Assembly: GCA_003246505.1 (NCBI GenBank)
Contig: QKAI01000495.1
Coordinates: forward strand, 1-27,916
Origin: Spirochaetaceae bacterium
GTDB taxonomy: Bacteria; Spirochaetota; Spirochaetia; DSM-2461
Reading direction: 5' to 3'
DNA: 27,916 nucleotides
Shown here in pieces: positions 1-6,808 of the stretch. Numbering within the stretch: position 1 is the first letter of the stretch; the number at the start of each line of letters is the position of its first letter. Position numbers and translations under genes: made by a program. The notes below the pieces were generated by a model. The model saw only the letters and a program-made list of their open reading frames with translations, made no database searches and had not been told where the DNA came from.

Positions 1-339
1 GACGCAGCCGAATTTCTGGCTGTACTTGGCCAGCTGTCCCTGGGTGGGAAGGCTCATGTCAATGGCGCCGATGATGTTCTGCTCCAGAACTTCCGGAGGA
101 TTCCCCAGCTGGTTGTTGGGATAAACCTCGACTTTGATCTGCCCGTTCGTCCTCTTGGATACGGCGTCGGCGAACATCTGCGTGGCCGTGTTGCCCGCAT
201 GGTCTTCGGCGGCGAAATGGCCGAGCTTGAGAACGATGGGCTCCTGGGCTGCGGCTGCGGAGGTGCTTTCCGTCTGGCCGCCGGCGAAAAGAAGGCCCGC
301 CGAGGCAAACAGAACAAGAAGGGATAGGATTTTTTTCAT
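1..339 (-). CDS. dctP: TRAP transporter periplasmic solute-binding protein, DctP type (3' end beyond window)
   Basis: Only the first 113 codons are inside the window; the frame is open to base 1. The protein starts with a charged MKK, a hydrophobic stretch and a junction reading LLFAGGQTES, a signal-peptide form common in spirochaete binding proteins. It has no cysteine there, so it is probably a secreted periplasmic protein rather than a lipoprotein. The mature start IVLKLGHFAAEDHAGN and the following VEVYPNNQLGNPPEVLEQ and IDMSLPTQGQLAKYS stretches are typical of the DctP family, which binds C4-dicarboxylates or other organic acids for the DctQM membrane subunits. Those subunits would be expected beyond the left edge. 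A GGAG ribosome-binding site lies 7 bases before the ATG. A sigma-54 promoter (374-388) precedes the gene, and the two-component system upstream on the same strand is the likely regulator. The ligand cannot be read from this fragment. Confidence 0.9.
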   Translation of the reverse strand, partial: MKKILSLLVLFASAGLLFAGGQTESTSAAAAQEPIVLKLGHFAAEDHAGNTATQMFADAVSKRTNGQIKVEVYPNNQLGNPPEVLEQNIIGAIDMSLPTQGQLAKYSQKFGCV

Positions 340-373
340 AATAAACTCCTTTTGTTTGATTACCATGTCCATA

Positions 374-388
374 GCAATCACTGTGCCA
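374..388 (-). promoter_or_regulatory. sigma-54 (-24/-12) promoter of dctP
   Basis: On the minus strand the sequence reads TGGCAC, five bases, TTGC, followed by T. This matches the sigma-54 consensus TGGCAC-N5-TTGCW at every defined position and has an extra T in front. The expected transcription start is near 362, about 22 bases before the dctP ATG, leaving room for the GGAG ribosome-binding site. rpoN is at 9836-11227 and a GAFTGA-containing activator is at 2162-3499, so all needed parts are in this window. Confidence 0.85.
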
Positions 389-438
389 AATCACGATTTC
401 CCCGATAAACGGCGGTAGGGGCTCTGTCCGGGCGGGAT

Positions 439-461
439 GGGTCTGAAATATTTTCAGACCC
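439..461. promoter_or_regulatory. 23-bp palindrome, candidate enhancer site (UAS) for the sigma-54 activator
   Basis: A perfect 10-bp inverted repeat, GGGTCTGAAA and TTTCAGACCC, separated by TAT. Its centre (450) is about 88 bases upstream of the predicted dctP transcription start, the usual place for an NtrC/DctD-type activator site. It also lies 22 bases past the stop of the kinase gene, so a transcription terminator was considered. There is no T-run on the minus strand after it and the loop is only 3 bases, which favours a protein-binding site. Confidence 0.55.
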
Positions 462-482
462 CTGTGAAAAGAATTCCCGCCC

Positions 483-2165
483 TCAGGTCATGGAGTGGAA
501 GGTTATCTCCGTCACGGCGCCCCCCTCCGGGCTATTGGACAGTTCAAGGGTGGCGCCGTGGGCCGTCAGGATCTGATAGCAGATGGAGAGACCCAGGCCG
601 GTGCCGTTCTCCTTGGTGGTGAAATAGGGATCGAAGATGCGGTCCATCGTGGCCAGGTCGAATCCCGGTCCCGTATCGGAAACGGTGACCCCGATTCCCC
701 CGTCCCGGCTGTTCCCCACGGTCATGGTGATCCGTCCTCCCCGGGGCGTCGCCTCGAAGGAGTTGTTCAGGATGTTGGTCAGGACCTGTTCTATCTTCAG
801 GACGTCGAAAAAGAAGGAGTCCCGCTCCGCCCTCAGGCAGAGCTCCAGGGTAATGCCCCGTTCCTCCTCCAGGAGAAGATATTTCTTTTTGAGGTTCTCC
901 GCCAGGGCGGAAAGGGAGTAGCACTCCAGGCTCAGTTCGTTCGGCCTGGCGATTTCCAGTATCTGCCTGATGAATATCTCCGCCTTCCGGATCTCCTGGA
1001 TGATGATGTCCCGGTTCCTTTCGAAATTCTCCCTGTCCAGGGTCTGGACGGCGATCTGGATGACGTGGAGGGGGTGGCGGATCTCATGGGCCATGCGGGA
1101 GGAGATGCGCCCGAGGAAGCTGAACCGGTCGTTCGTCCTGAGCCGGAGATTCTGCTTGTTCAACATGTTGAACGCCCGGGCGAGGGAGTCCAGCTCGTCG
1201 TTCGTCCGCACCGAAATGGTATTGTTGAAGTCCCCCTGGAGCATCCTGTTGACCATTCCGGTCAACTCCAGCACCGGTCGGGCGATGAGCTGGGAAATGG
1301 CCATGGACAGTACGGAGATCAGGATGACCAGAAGGATCAGGAAGAGCACGAAGAAGCGTCCGAGCACATCGATCTGGAAGAACAGGTGGGAGTTCCTTAT
1401 CCGTCCGACGAATTTCCAGTTGTTAATGAGGGAGGTCACGAAAAAGCTTTCCGACTTGAGGTAGCGGTTGGTGGAAATGTCCCCCCCGAAGATCTCCGCC
1501 TCGGACATCCCGTTCCTGACGGGATCGCTGTGGGCGATGACCGTGCCCCCGGGGGAGTGGGGGGTCAGGGACTGGAGATCGATCAGGGCCGAGGAATCGA
1601 ACATCCGGAAGGTGTAGAGCTTGAGGAGCCAGTTGAGCTCCGAGATCCGGACCGAACCGGCCAGGAGGCTTTCCACCTCCCCGTCCCGCGAGACGGGGAT
1701 GCCGAAGAGAACGTAGGGCTCCGCCTCACTGTCCCTGTCCGTGGCCGGGTAGAGATAGAGGAACAGCTTCTCCCCCCGGTAGAGGTCCTCCGCCGCCCTT
1801 CCCTCCGCCAGGGTCCCCTCCCGCCCGGAGGTGGTCCAGTAGATGCCGTTTTTCTCTATGAGCCAGAGATCGGCGAAGGGATAGGCCCTCCGGGAAAGCT
1901 CCTCCCGGAGATACTCCCTGATCCGGGTCCTGCCCCCCTCCCGGTACTCCTCGGAGGCGGAAATAAAGATCAGCTCCCTGATGCGGGCGGAGATCCAATC
2001 GCTGAAGAGGCGGGATACGTTAAGGAATTCGGCCTGCTTCTTCTCAATGACCGAATTGCGGTAGCTGTCCACGTAGAAGGCGTAGGCTCCGATGGTGATG
2101 ATCATGAACACCGCCAGGGTGGGAATGAGTATCTCGAAGAGAACCCGGGTCCTGAGGTGTTTCAT
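483..2165 (-). CDS. Sensor histidine kinase with extracytoplasmic sensor domain (DctB/AtoS-like)
   Basis: 560 residues. A membrane segment lies at about 9-32, then an extracytoplasmic region of about 235 residues of the Cache-like type, a second membrane segment at about 269-292 and a HAMP domain at about 293-345. The kinase core follows: phospho-acceptor His360 in MAHEIRHPLH, N-box around 462-472 (LTNILNNSFEA), G1 box DTGPGFD near 497, F-box FDPYFTTK and G2 box GTGLGL at 521-526. The phosphorylation and ATP-binding motifs are complete, so it should be active. The ATG overlaps the stop of the response-regulator gene by four bases (ATGA), which sets the start and points to translational coupling. 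An open extension of 30 codons upstream is rejected because it lies inside the regulator gene. By position, the likely stimulus is the substrate of the downstream TRAP system, probably an organic acid. Confidence 0.93.
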   Translation of the reverse strand: MKHLRTRVLFEILIPTLAVFMIITIGAYAFYVDSYRNSVIEKKQAEFLNVSRLFSDWISARIRELIFISASEEYREGGRTRIREYLREELSRRAYPFADLWLIEKNGIYWTTSGREGTLAEGRAAEDLYRGEKLFLYLYPATDRDSEAEPYVLFGIPVSRDGEVESLLAGSVRISELNWLLKLYTFRMFDSSALIDLQSLTPHSPGGTVIAHSDPVRNGMSEAEIFGGDISTNRYLKSESFFVTSLINNWKFVGRIRNSHLFFQIDVLGRFFVLFLILLVILISVLSMAISQLIARPVLELTGMVNRMLQGDFNNTISVRTNDELDSLARAFNMLNKQNLRLRTNDRFSFLGRISSRMAHEIRHPLHVIQIAVQTLDRENFERNRDIIIQEIRKAEIFIRQILEIARPNELSLECYSLSALAENLKKKYLLLEEERGITLELCLRAERDSFFFDVLKIEQVLTNILNNSFEATPRGGRITMTVGNSRDGGIGVTVSDTGPGFDLATMDRIFDPYFTTKENGTGLGLSICYQILTAHGATLELSNSPEGGAVTEITFHSMT

Positions 2166-3499
2166 CGGTCCAGCTTGTAATAAAGCCCCCGGGCCGTGAT
2201 TCCCAGAAGCTCCGCGGTCCTGGTCTTGTTGCCTCCCAGCTTGTCCAGGGCCCACTCGATATAGGATTTCTCCAGCTGGCGGAGGGGCAGAAGCCCTATC
2301 CCGTCGAATTTCACGGGAAGGCTCTTACGGCAGTCGATAAAGAGGGCTTCCGCATGGATTATTTCTCCCGGGGTGATGATGAGGGCCCTTTCCAGGCAGT
2401 TCCTGAGCTCCCTGATATTGCCCGGCCAGTCGTAGTTCACCAGGGTGTCCCGGGCTTCGTCGGAGAGGGCGCACCGGCTGTGGGAGAATTTGACGCAGAG
2501 CCGCTCGAGAAGCCAGTTCGCCAGTCCGGGAATATCCTCCCGCCGGTCGCGGAGGGGGGGGACCCTCAGGGGGAAGACGCTCAGGCGGTAGTAAAGGTCC
2601 TGCCGGAATTCGTCCTTCCGGCACATCTCGAGCAGGTCCTTGTTCGTGGCGGCGATGATGCGCACGTTGAGGCGGCGCTTCTTGTTGGACCCCAGGCGGG
2701 TGATCTCCCCCTCCTGGAGAAAGCGCAGGAGGGAGACCTGGGCCTTAGGGGACATGGCCTCCACCTCGTCCAGGAAGAGGGTGCCCCCGTCGGCATACTC
2801 CAGTTTCCCCATCTGGGGGGATTCGGCTCCGGTGAAAGCCCCCTTGTCGTAGCCGAATAGCTCGCTTTCTAAAAGGCTTTCCGGCAGGGCGCCGCAGTTG
2901 ATGGGGACGAAATTCTCCTCCGACCGGGGACTGTTGTTGTGCAGAAGACGGGCCATCACCTCCTTTCCCGTTCCCGTTTCCCCCTCCAGGAGGATCGTGG
3001 AGTCCACCCGGCGCACCTTTTCCAGATTGGCCAGGAGGGTCAGGAAATCGGGGGAACGGCTCTCCAGGTAGCACTCCTCCTTCTTATGCAGCTCCTGGGA
3101 AAGGAATTCGTTCCTCGCGGTCAGGGCCCCGTGCTCCAGGGCTTTCTCGAGGGCGATGGTCAGCTCGTCAATCTGGAGAGGCTTCGTCAGATAATGGAAC
3201 GCCCCCTGCCGGAGGGCTTCCACGGCGTTTTCGATGCTCCCGAAGGCGGTTACCATGATGAACTGGGTGTCGTAATCGGAATGGCGGCAGAGGCGCAGGA
3301 GATCCAGTCCGTTTCTTCCGGGCATGACGAAATCGGAGATGACCACCTGGTACCGGTACATCCTGAGCATCTCCTCCGCCTCGTCGCAGGAGTTGGCCAT
3401 ATCCACGATATAGCCCTTGGCCGTCAGGAGATCCCCGATGAGAGTCACCAGGGTGATATCGTCGTCGACCAGGAGTATTCGAATGTATTTCTTAATCAT
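2162..3499 (-). CDS. Sigma-54-dependent response regulator, NtrC/DctD family
   Basis: 445 residues, the usual length for the family. The receiver domain (about 1-125) has acidic residues near 12-14, phospho-acceptor Asp56 in VVISDFVMPG, Thr84 and Lys106. The AAA+ domain has Walker A GETGTGKE at 173-180, the sigma-54 contact loop GAFTGA at 220-225 and Walker B LFLDEV at 241-246. The C-terminus ends in a Fis-type helix-turn-helix (KTRTAELLGITARGLYYKL). It should activate sigma-54 promoters after phosphorylation by the kinase encoded next to it (overlap ATGA). The obvious target is dctP, with the palindrome at 439-461 as a candidate binding site. The ATG at 3499 is preceded by GGGAG 8 bases away. 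The coding strand contains a run of eight C (positions 2554-2561). Confidence 0.95.
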   Translation of the reverse strand: MIKKYIRILLVDDDITLVTLIGDLLTAKGYIVDMANSCDEAEEMLRMYRYQVVISDFVMPGRNGLDLLRLCRHSDYDTQFIMVTAFGSIENAVEALRQGAFHYLTKPLQIDELTIALEKALEHGALTARNEFLSQELHKKEECYLESRSPDFLTLLANLEKVRRVDSTILLEGETGTGKEVMARLLHNNSPRSEENFVPINCGALPESLLESELFGYDKGAFTGAESPQMGKLEYADGGTLFLDEVEAMSPKAQVSLLRFLQEGEITRLGSNKKRRLNVRIIAATNKDLLEMCRKDEFRQDLYYRLSVFPLRVPPLRDRREDIPGLANWLLERLCVKFSHSRCALSDEARDTLVNYDWPGNIRELRNCLERALIITPGEIIHAEALFIDCRKSLPVKFDGIGLLPLRQLEKSYIEWALDKLGGNKTRTAELLGITARGLYYKLDR

Positions 3500-3501
3500 A
3501 A

Positions 3502-3566
3502 GGGGGCTCCCGTCATATTATAGGCACGGGTCGGAACAATTGTCCATCAATAAAAGGGAGCCCCCC
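3502..3566. repeat. Widely spaced inverted repeat around the regulator promoter
   Basis: GGGGGCTCCC at 3502-3511 and its exact complement GGGAGCCCCC at 3556-3565, with one further C, 44 bases apart. They flank the predicted promoter of the response regulator. The left arm also contains that gene's ribosome-binding site on the minus strand. Equal arms on both sides of a divergent region could be two half-sites of an operator; G/C-rich chance similarity is possible. Confidence 0.4.
3517..3546 (-). promoter_or_regulatory. Predicted vegetative promoter of the regulator-kinase operon
   Basis: On the minus strand: TGGACA (one mismatch to TTGACA), an 18-base spacer, and a perfect TATAAT at 3517-3522. 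The expected start is near 3510, leaving an 11-base leader that contains GGGAG before the ATG at 3499. Confidence 0.6.
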
Positions 3567-3591
3567 TTTCCCTGTGAAAAGGGGAAGGACG

Positions 3592-4347
3592 ATGTATATT
3601 GTCGGAATGGGCAACTACATCATAGACATAGACGGCACTCTGCTGGAGGGTAACCGGGAGTTGAATCATGGCTCCGCCTTTCTGAAATGCCTGGAGGGCA
3701 GGGGGGACCGGTTCCTCCTGGCCACCAACTCCATCAAATCCCCCCGGATGCAGGCCCGCCGTTTTGCGGAGATCGGCCTCTCCCTGGAACCGGACCGATT
3801 CTATTCCCCGGTCAATTGCGTGAACTGGTATCTGGGGGAGATGGGTTACTCCCGCGTCCTGGTTGTGGGAAGCCGGGAGGAGAGGGATCAGATAGGCGCG
3901 GAACAGAGCTCCGACGATCCCGATCTGATCATACTCCTTGACTTTGAAAAGGAGGATGTCTCCTACGGGGAACTCCAGCGGATTGCGGACCATATGGCAA
4001 GGGGCTGCCCCGCTGTTACCGCTTCCGGGTCCCCCTATTATTTCAAATCCGGGAAAAAACAGATCGATACGGGGGCCTTCGTCCGGCTCCTGGAATCGGT
4101 GACGGAGAGGAAGATCCCCGTCCTGGGAAAACCCTCCCCGGATTATTTCCGGGGCGCCCGGTCCCTGCTCTGCGGTCCCGGGGAGCCGGTGACGGTGATC
4201 GGGGATGACTGGCAGACGGATATACTGGGCGGTCGGGAGGCGGGATTCTCCACGGTGCTGGTCGCCTCGGGAAAGTACCGCCCCGGCGATGAGGAGAAGG
4301 GGAGGCCCGATCTCCTGGTAAATGACCTGCTGGCGCTCTGCCGGTGA
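3592..4347 (+). CDS. HAD-superfamily phosphatase, class IIA (NagD/PNPase-like)
   Basis: 251 residues. Near the N-terminus is YIIDIDGTLLEG, the HAD motif I with nucleophile and acid aspartates (DxD). LLATNS is motif II, LGKPSPDYF holds the motif III lysine, and VIGDDWQTDILGGREAGF is motif IV. The motif spacing with a large cap between II and III is that of the class IIA group, which includes NagD, p-nitrophenylphosphatase and phosphoglycolate phosphatases. The exact substrate cannot be told. The ATG at 3592 is chosen because GGGGAAGG lies just before it; a GTG at 3574 has no ribosome-binding site. It is divergent from the response regulator and is followed 62 bases later by a membrane protein gene. 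Confidence 0.88.
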   Translation: MYIVGMGNYIIDIDGTLLEGNRELNHGSAFLKCLEGRGDRFLLATNSIKSPRMQARRFAEIGLSLEPDRFYSPVNCVNWYLGEMGYSRVLVVGSREERDQIGAEQSSDDPDLIILLDFEKEDVSYGELQRIADHMARGCPAVTASGSPYYFKSGKKQIDTGAFVRLLESVTERKIPVLGKPSPDYFRGARSLLCGPGEPVTVIGDDWQTDILGGREAGFSTVLVASGKYRPGDEEKGRPDLLVNDLLALCR

Positions 4348-4409
4348 GGGGTTTTTCCGCTATGAGCTTCATATCTGGAAACCGACTTTATTGTCGAAGG
4401 AGTTGATAG

Positions 4410-5075
4410 ATGATTAATTATCGGAAAGCGAGCGGAGTGGCCGCCATCGCCCATGCCCTGGCCTATCTCGTGGGAATAGGGCTTTACGTCACCCTCCTGA
4501 ATCCCATTCTGGATGCGGGCCCCCGGGAATATCTGGCCCTGCTCCCCCGATACGGGACCCTTATGTACTGGTGGATCTTCATCTGCTACATGGTGGCCGG
4601 ATTCTGTCTGGTCCCCGTCGCCTGGGCGGTTCACAGGACGCTCTCCCCGGACCTGCCGAATCTGAGCCCGGTCATCGCCCTCCTCGCCTTCATCTGGGCG
4701 GCCCTCATCATCGGAAGCGGCAACCTGATGATGTACGGATTCTCGGAAATCCAGAAAATATATGCCGACGATCCGGTTCAGGCTCTGGCCGTGGTGCGCA
4801 CCCTGCATATCGTGGAGGACGGAATCATCAGCGCGAACGAGTTCACCGGCGGCCTCTGGGCCTTTCTGCTCTGCCTGGCGGCCCTCAGGACGGGAAGGCT
4901 CAACCGGGCCGTCGCCTATACCGGCCTGGTCATCGGGGCGGCGGGAATCCTCTCCGTCATACCCCCCCTCACAGAGGGAGCGGTCACCCTTTTCGGTGTG
5001 GGCATGATCCTCTGGTTCATTCTGCTAGGGGTTCATCTGATCCGAACCGAATCCGCTCCCCGAACCGCGCCATAA
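4410..5075 (+). CDS. Multi-pass membrane protein of unknown function (DUF4386-like)
   Basis: 221 residues, with about six hydrophobic segments (approximately 8-30, 50-72, 85-110, 135-160, 165-185 and 190-212). Short charged loops separate them, and a longer loop IQKIYADDPVQALAVVRTLHIVEDG lies between the third and fourth. The overall plan resembles the DUF4386 group of small membrane proteins, but that is a loose match. An AAGGAG ribosome-binding site is placed about 8 bases before the ATG. The last 59 bases overlap the 3' end of the convergent MobA-like gene. No function is assigned. Confidence 0.75.
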   Translation: MINYRKASGVAAIAHALAYLVGIGLYVTLLNPILDAGPREYLALLPRYGTLMYWWIFICYMVAGFCLVPVAWAVHRTLSPDLPNLSPVIALLAFIWAALIIGSGNLMMYGFSEIQKIYADDPVQALAVVRTLHIVEDGIISANEFTGGLWAFLLCLAALRTGRLNRAVAYTGLVIGAAGILSVIPPLTEGAVTLFGVGMILWFILLGVHLIRTESAPRTAP

Positions 5076-5652
5076 GCTCCGCCAGGGCCTCCTCCGTATC
5101 CGCGTCGCAGAGGATGCCCTCGTCATCGGTCTCCAGGAAGGCCCGTGAATAATCCCCCCCGTTCAGGAGCTTTCGGAGACCCCCTTCCCCGTCTCCTTCG
5201 GCGATATCCCGGTAAACCCCGGCCCGGATGACCGGGGGATGGCCCTTCCTGTCCCCCCGGACAGGATAGATCAGGTCCGCATCGCTGCTCATGAAGCGGC
5301 GAATCAAAGTCCCTATGGTTCCGGGAAGGACGAAGGGGTAGTCCACGGGCAGGAGGAGAAAGCCCGGGGAGTCCGGGGGAAGGCCCTGAACAGCCCGCCG
5401 GACCGAGGAGTACATCCCTTCGGCGTAGCGGTCGTTGTAAAGGGGGGTCACCCCCAGGCCGGCCAGGCGCTCCTCCAGGAGCTCCCGGTTGTGGCCGGTC
5501 ACCGCGAAAATCCTCTCCGCGCCCCCCTCCCTCATCAGCCGGACTATCCGGTCTATCAGGAGTTCCCCCCCCACGGGACAGAGGGGCTTGAACCGGTTCA
5601 TCCGCCGGGAGAATCCCCCCGCCAGGATGACCCCGTCGGGCTTCTCAATCAC
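5017..5652 (-). CDS. Molybdenum cofactor nucleotidyltransferase-like protein (MobA/MocA family)
   Basis: 211 residues. The N-terminal signature GVILAGGFSRRMNRFKPLCP is the NTP-transferase motif of the MobA/MocA/GlmU group. FLLLPVDYPFVLP carries the metal-binding aspartate, and YPVRGDRKGHPPVI resembles the GHP motif of MocA/PucB-type cytidylyl- or guanylyltransferases. Such enzymes attach CMP or GMP to molybdopterin for xanthine-dehydrogenase-type hydroxylases. The gene starts with GTG and overlaps the xdhC stop by 8 bases, so both are probably translated from one message. The pairing with xdhC favours MocA (cytidylyl) over MobA. Its 3' end overlaps the convergent membrane protein gene by 59 bases. 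Confidence 0.85.
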   Translation of the reverse strand: MIEKPDGVILAGGFSRRMNRFKPLCPVGGELLIDRIVRLMREGGAERIFAVTGHNRELLEERLAGLGVTPLYNDRYAEGMYSSVRRAVQGLPPDSPGFLLLPVDYPFVLPGTIGTLIRRFMSSDADLIYPVRGDRKGHPPVIRAGVYRDIAEGDGEGGLRKLLNGGDYSRAFLETDDEGILCDADTEEALAELMARFGERIRFGSDEPLAE

Positions 5653-6649
5653 CGTCCCGCTCCGGCATCCGACGTTTCTCGATCAGCTGGGCCAGGATGC
5701 TCACGGCGATCTCCTCCGGGGTTTCCGAGGCGATGGGAAGGCCTATGGGGGCGGTGACCCGGGCCAGATCCCCGTCGGAGAAGCCCCGCTGGCGCAGGGA
5801 ATCGTTTATGAAGGCGATCTTGCGGCGGCTCCCCATCATTCCGATATAGGCCGCGTCGGTTTTCAGGGCCTGCTCCAGCACGTCCCGGTCATAGCGATGG
5901 CCCCGGGTCATGATGACGACGAAGGTCCGCTTTCCCCGCTCCAGGGCGGAGAAGGCATCGACGTACTCCGGCCGCAGGAGAACCTCCCGGGCATGGGGGA
6001 AGCGCTTCGGATCGGCGAATTCCGAACGATCCTCCACCACCACCGTATCGAAACCGGCGAAATCGGCCAGCCAGGCGGTCTTCTCCCCCACGTGGCCACC
6101 GCCGCAGATGTACACGCACCAGCCCCGCTCCAGGGCTTCGGCCATGAGGAACTTTCCCTCCTTCTCCCCGGTCCGAAGGTAATCGGGATGATCCGCCAGG
6201 AGAGGGGCCAGTTCCCCCCCCTCCGGTGGGGCCCATAGGGAAAGAGCCGTCTTCAATTCCCCACCGGCCCGTTCAACCCGGGTGATCAGATAGCCCCGGT
6301 CCGCCCGGAGGAAAAGGTCCCCCAGGGATTTCCCGGACCCGTCCAGCCCCTGTATCAGCACGTCCGCCCGGCCGCCGCAGGTCATGTCCGTATCGTCGGC
6401 GGACTTCCCATCCAGCAGGAACCGTCTGATCCGGCTTTCCCCCCTTTCCAGGCATACCCGGGCTTCCCCTATCACTTCCGATTCGATCTTGCCGCCACCC
6501 ACCGTGCCCAGGGCCGTACCGTCCGCCCGCACGAGCATCTTGGAACCCGCCCCCCGGGGGGTGGAACCTTCGCTTTCCAGCACCGTGGCCAGGGCGAATC
6601 TTTCCTTTTTCCGACAGAGCGCCGCCGCTTCTTTCATCAGATCCTTCAT
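5645..6649 (-). CDS. xdhC: XdhC/CoxI-family maturation factor for molybdenum hydroxylases
   Basis: About 334 residues. The N-terminal XdhC/CoxI domain shows ALATVLESEGSTPRGAGSKMLV, GTVGGGKIE and DMTCGGRADVLIQ. The C-terminal Rossmann domain begins at VYICGGGHVGEKTAWLADFAGF and continues with VVEDRSEFAD and IGMMGSRRK. Members insert sulfurated Mo cofactor into xanthine dehydrogenase or related enzymes. No such enzyme is encoded in this window, so its client lies elsewhere. The start is uncertain: ATG codons occur at 6658, 6649 and 6637. The one at 6658 overlaps a good -10 box (6657-6662), so 6649 is preferred and implies an almost leaderless message. The one at 6637 has AAGGAT just upstream. 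Confidence 0.9.
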   Translation of the reverse strand: MKDLMKEAAALCRKKERFALATVLESEGSTPRGAGSKMLVRADGTALGTVGGGKIESEVIGEARVCLERGESRIRRFLLDGKSADDTDMTCGGRADVLIQGLDGSGKSLGDLFLRADRGYLITRVERAGGELKTALSLWAPPEGGELAPLLADHPDYLRTGEKEGKFLMAEALERGWCVYICGGGHVGEKTAWLADFAGFDTVVVEDRSEFADPKRFPHAREVLLRPEYVDAFSALERGKRTFVVIMTRGHRYDRDVLEQALKTDAAYIGMMGSRRKIAFINDSLRQRGFSDGDLARVTAPIGLPIASETPEEIAVSILAQLIEKRRMPERDGD

Positions 6650-6656
6650 GCTCCCC

Positions 6657-6684
6657 ATTATAGGCCTTTTGGGAAAAGAGGCAA
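6657..6684 (-). promoter_or_regulatory. Predicted promoter of xdhC, -10 box abutting the start codon
   Basis: On the minus strand: TTGCCT, 16 bases, perfect TATAAT, then GGGGAGC and ATG (6649). The expected transcription start is at about 6650, one base before the ATG. Confidence 0.5.
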
Positions 6685-6746
6685 CCATTTCGGACCACGG
6701 GGGTGAGTGCTGCGCCGGCGGGAAGAGGGAATAATCTTTTTTTGAC

Positions 6747-6775
6747 TTGGGAAAAATCCGTTTATGCTTTACATT
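6747..6775 (+). promoter_or_regulatory. Possible promoter of the manC-lpt operon
   Basis: TTGGGA, 17 bases, TACATT, each box with four of six consensus bases; a TTGACT overlaps the -35 box but is less well spaced. The predicted start at about 6782 leaves a 27-base leader with AAGGAAGTAAGGAAG before the ATG. Confidence 0.35.
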
Positions 6776-6808
6776 AGTAGAAACAAAAGGAAGTAAGGAA
6801 GTCATTCC

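Noticed and set aside
439..461. Palindrome as an intrinsic terminator of the kinase gene
   Set aside because: Three-base loop and no T-run afterwards on the minus strand; position fits an activator site better, though not proven.
495..2180. Long plus-strand open frame (561 codons) across the histidine kinase gene
   Set aside because: It is antisense to a gene with complete kinase motifs, has no recognisable domains and has a composition typical of the complement of G/C-rich coding DNA.
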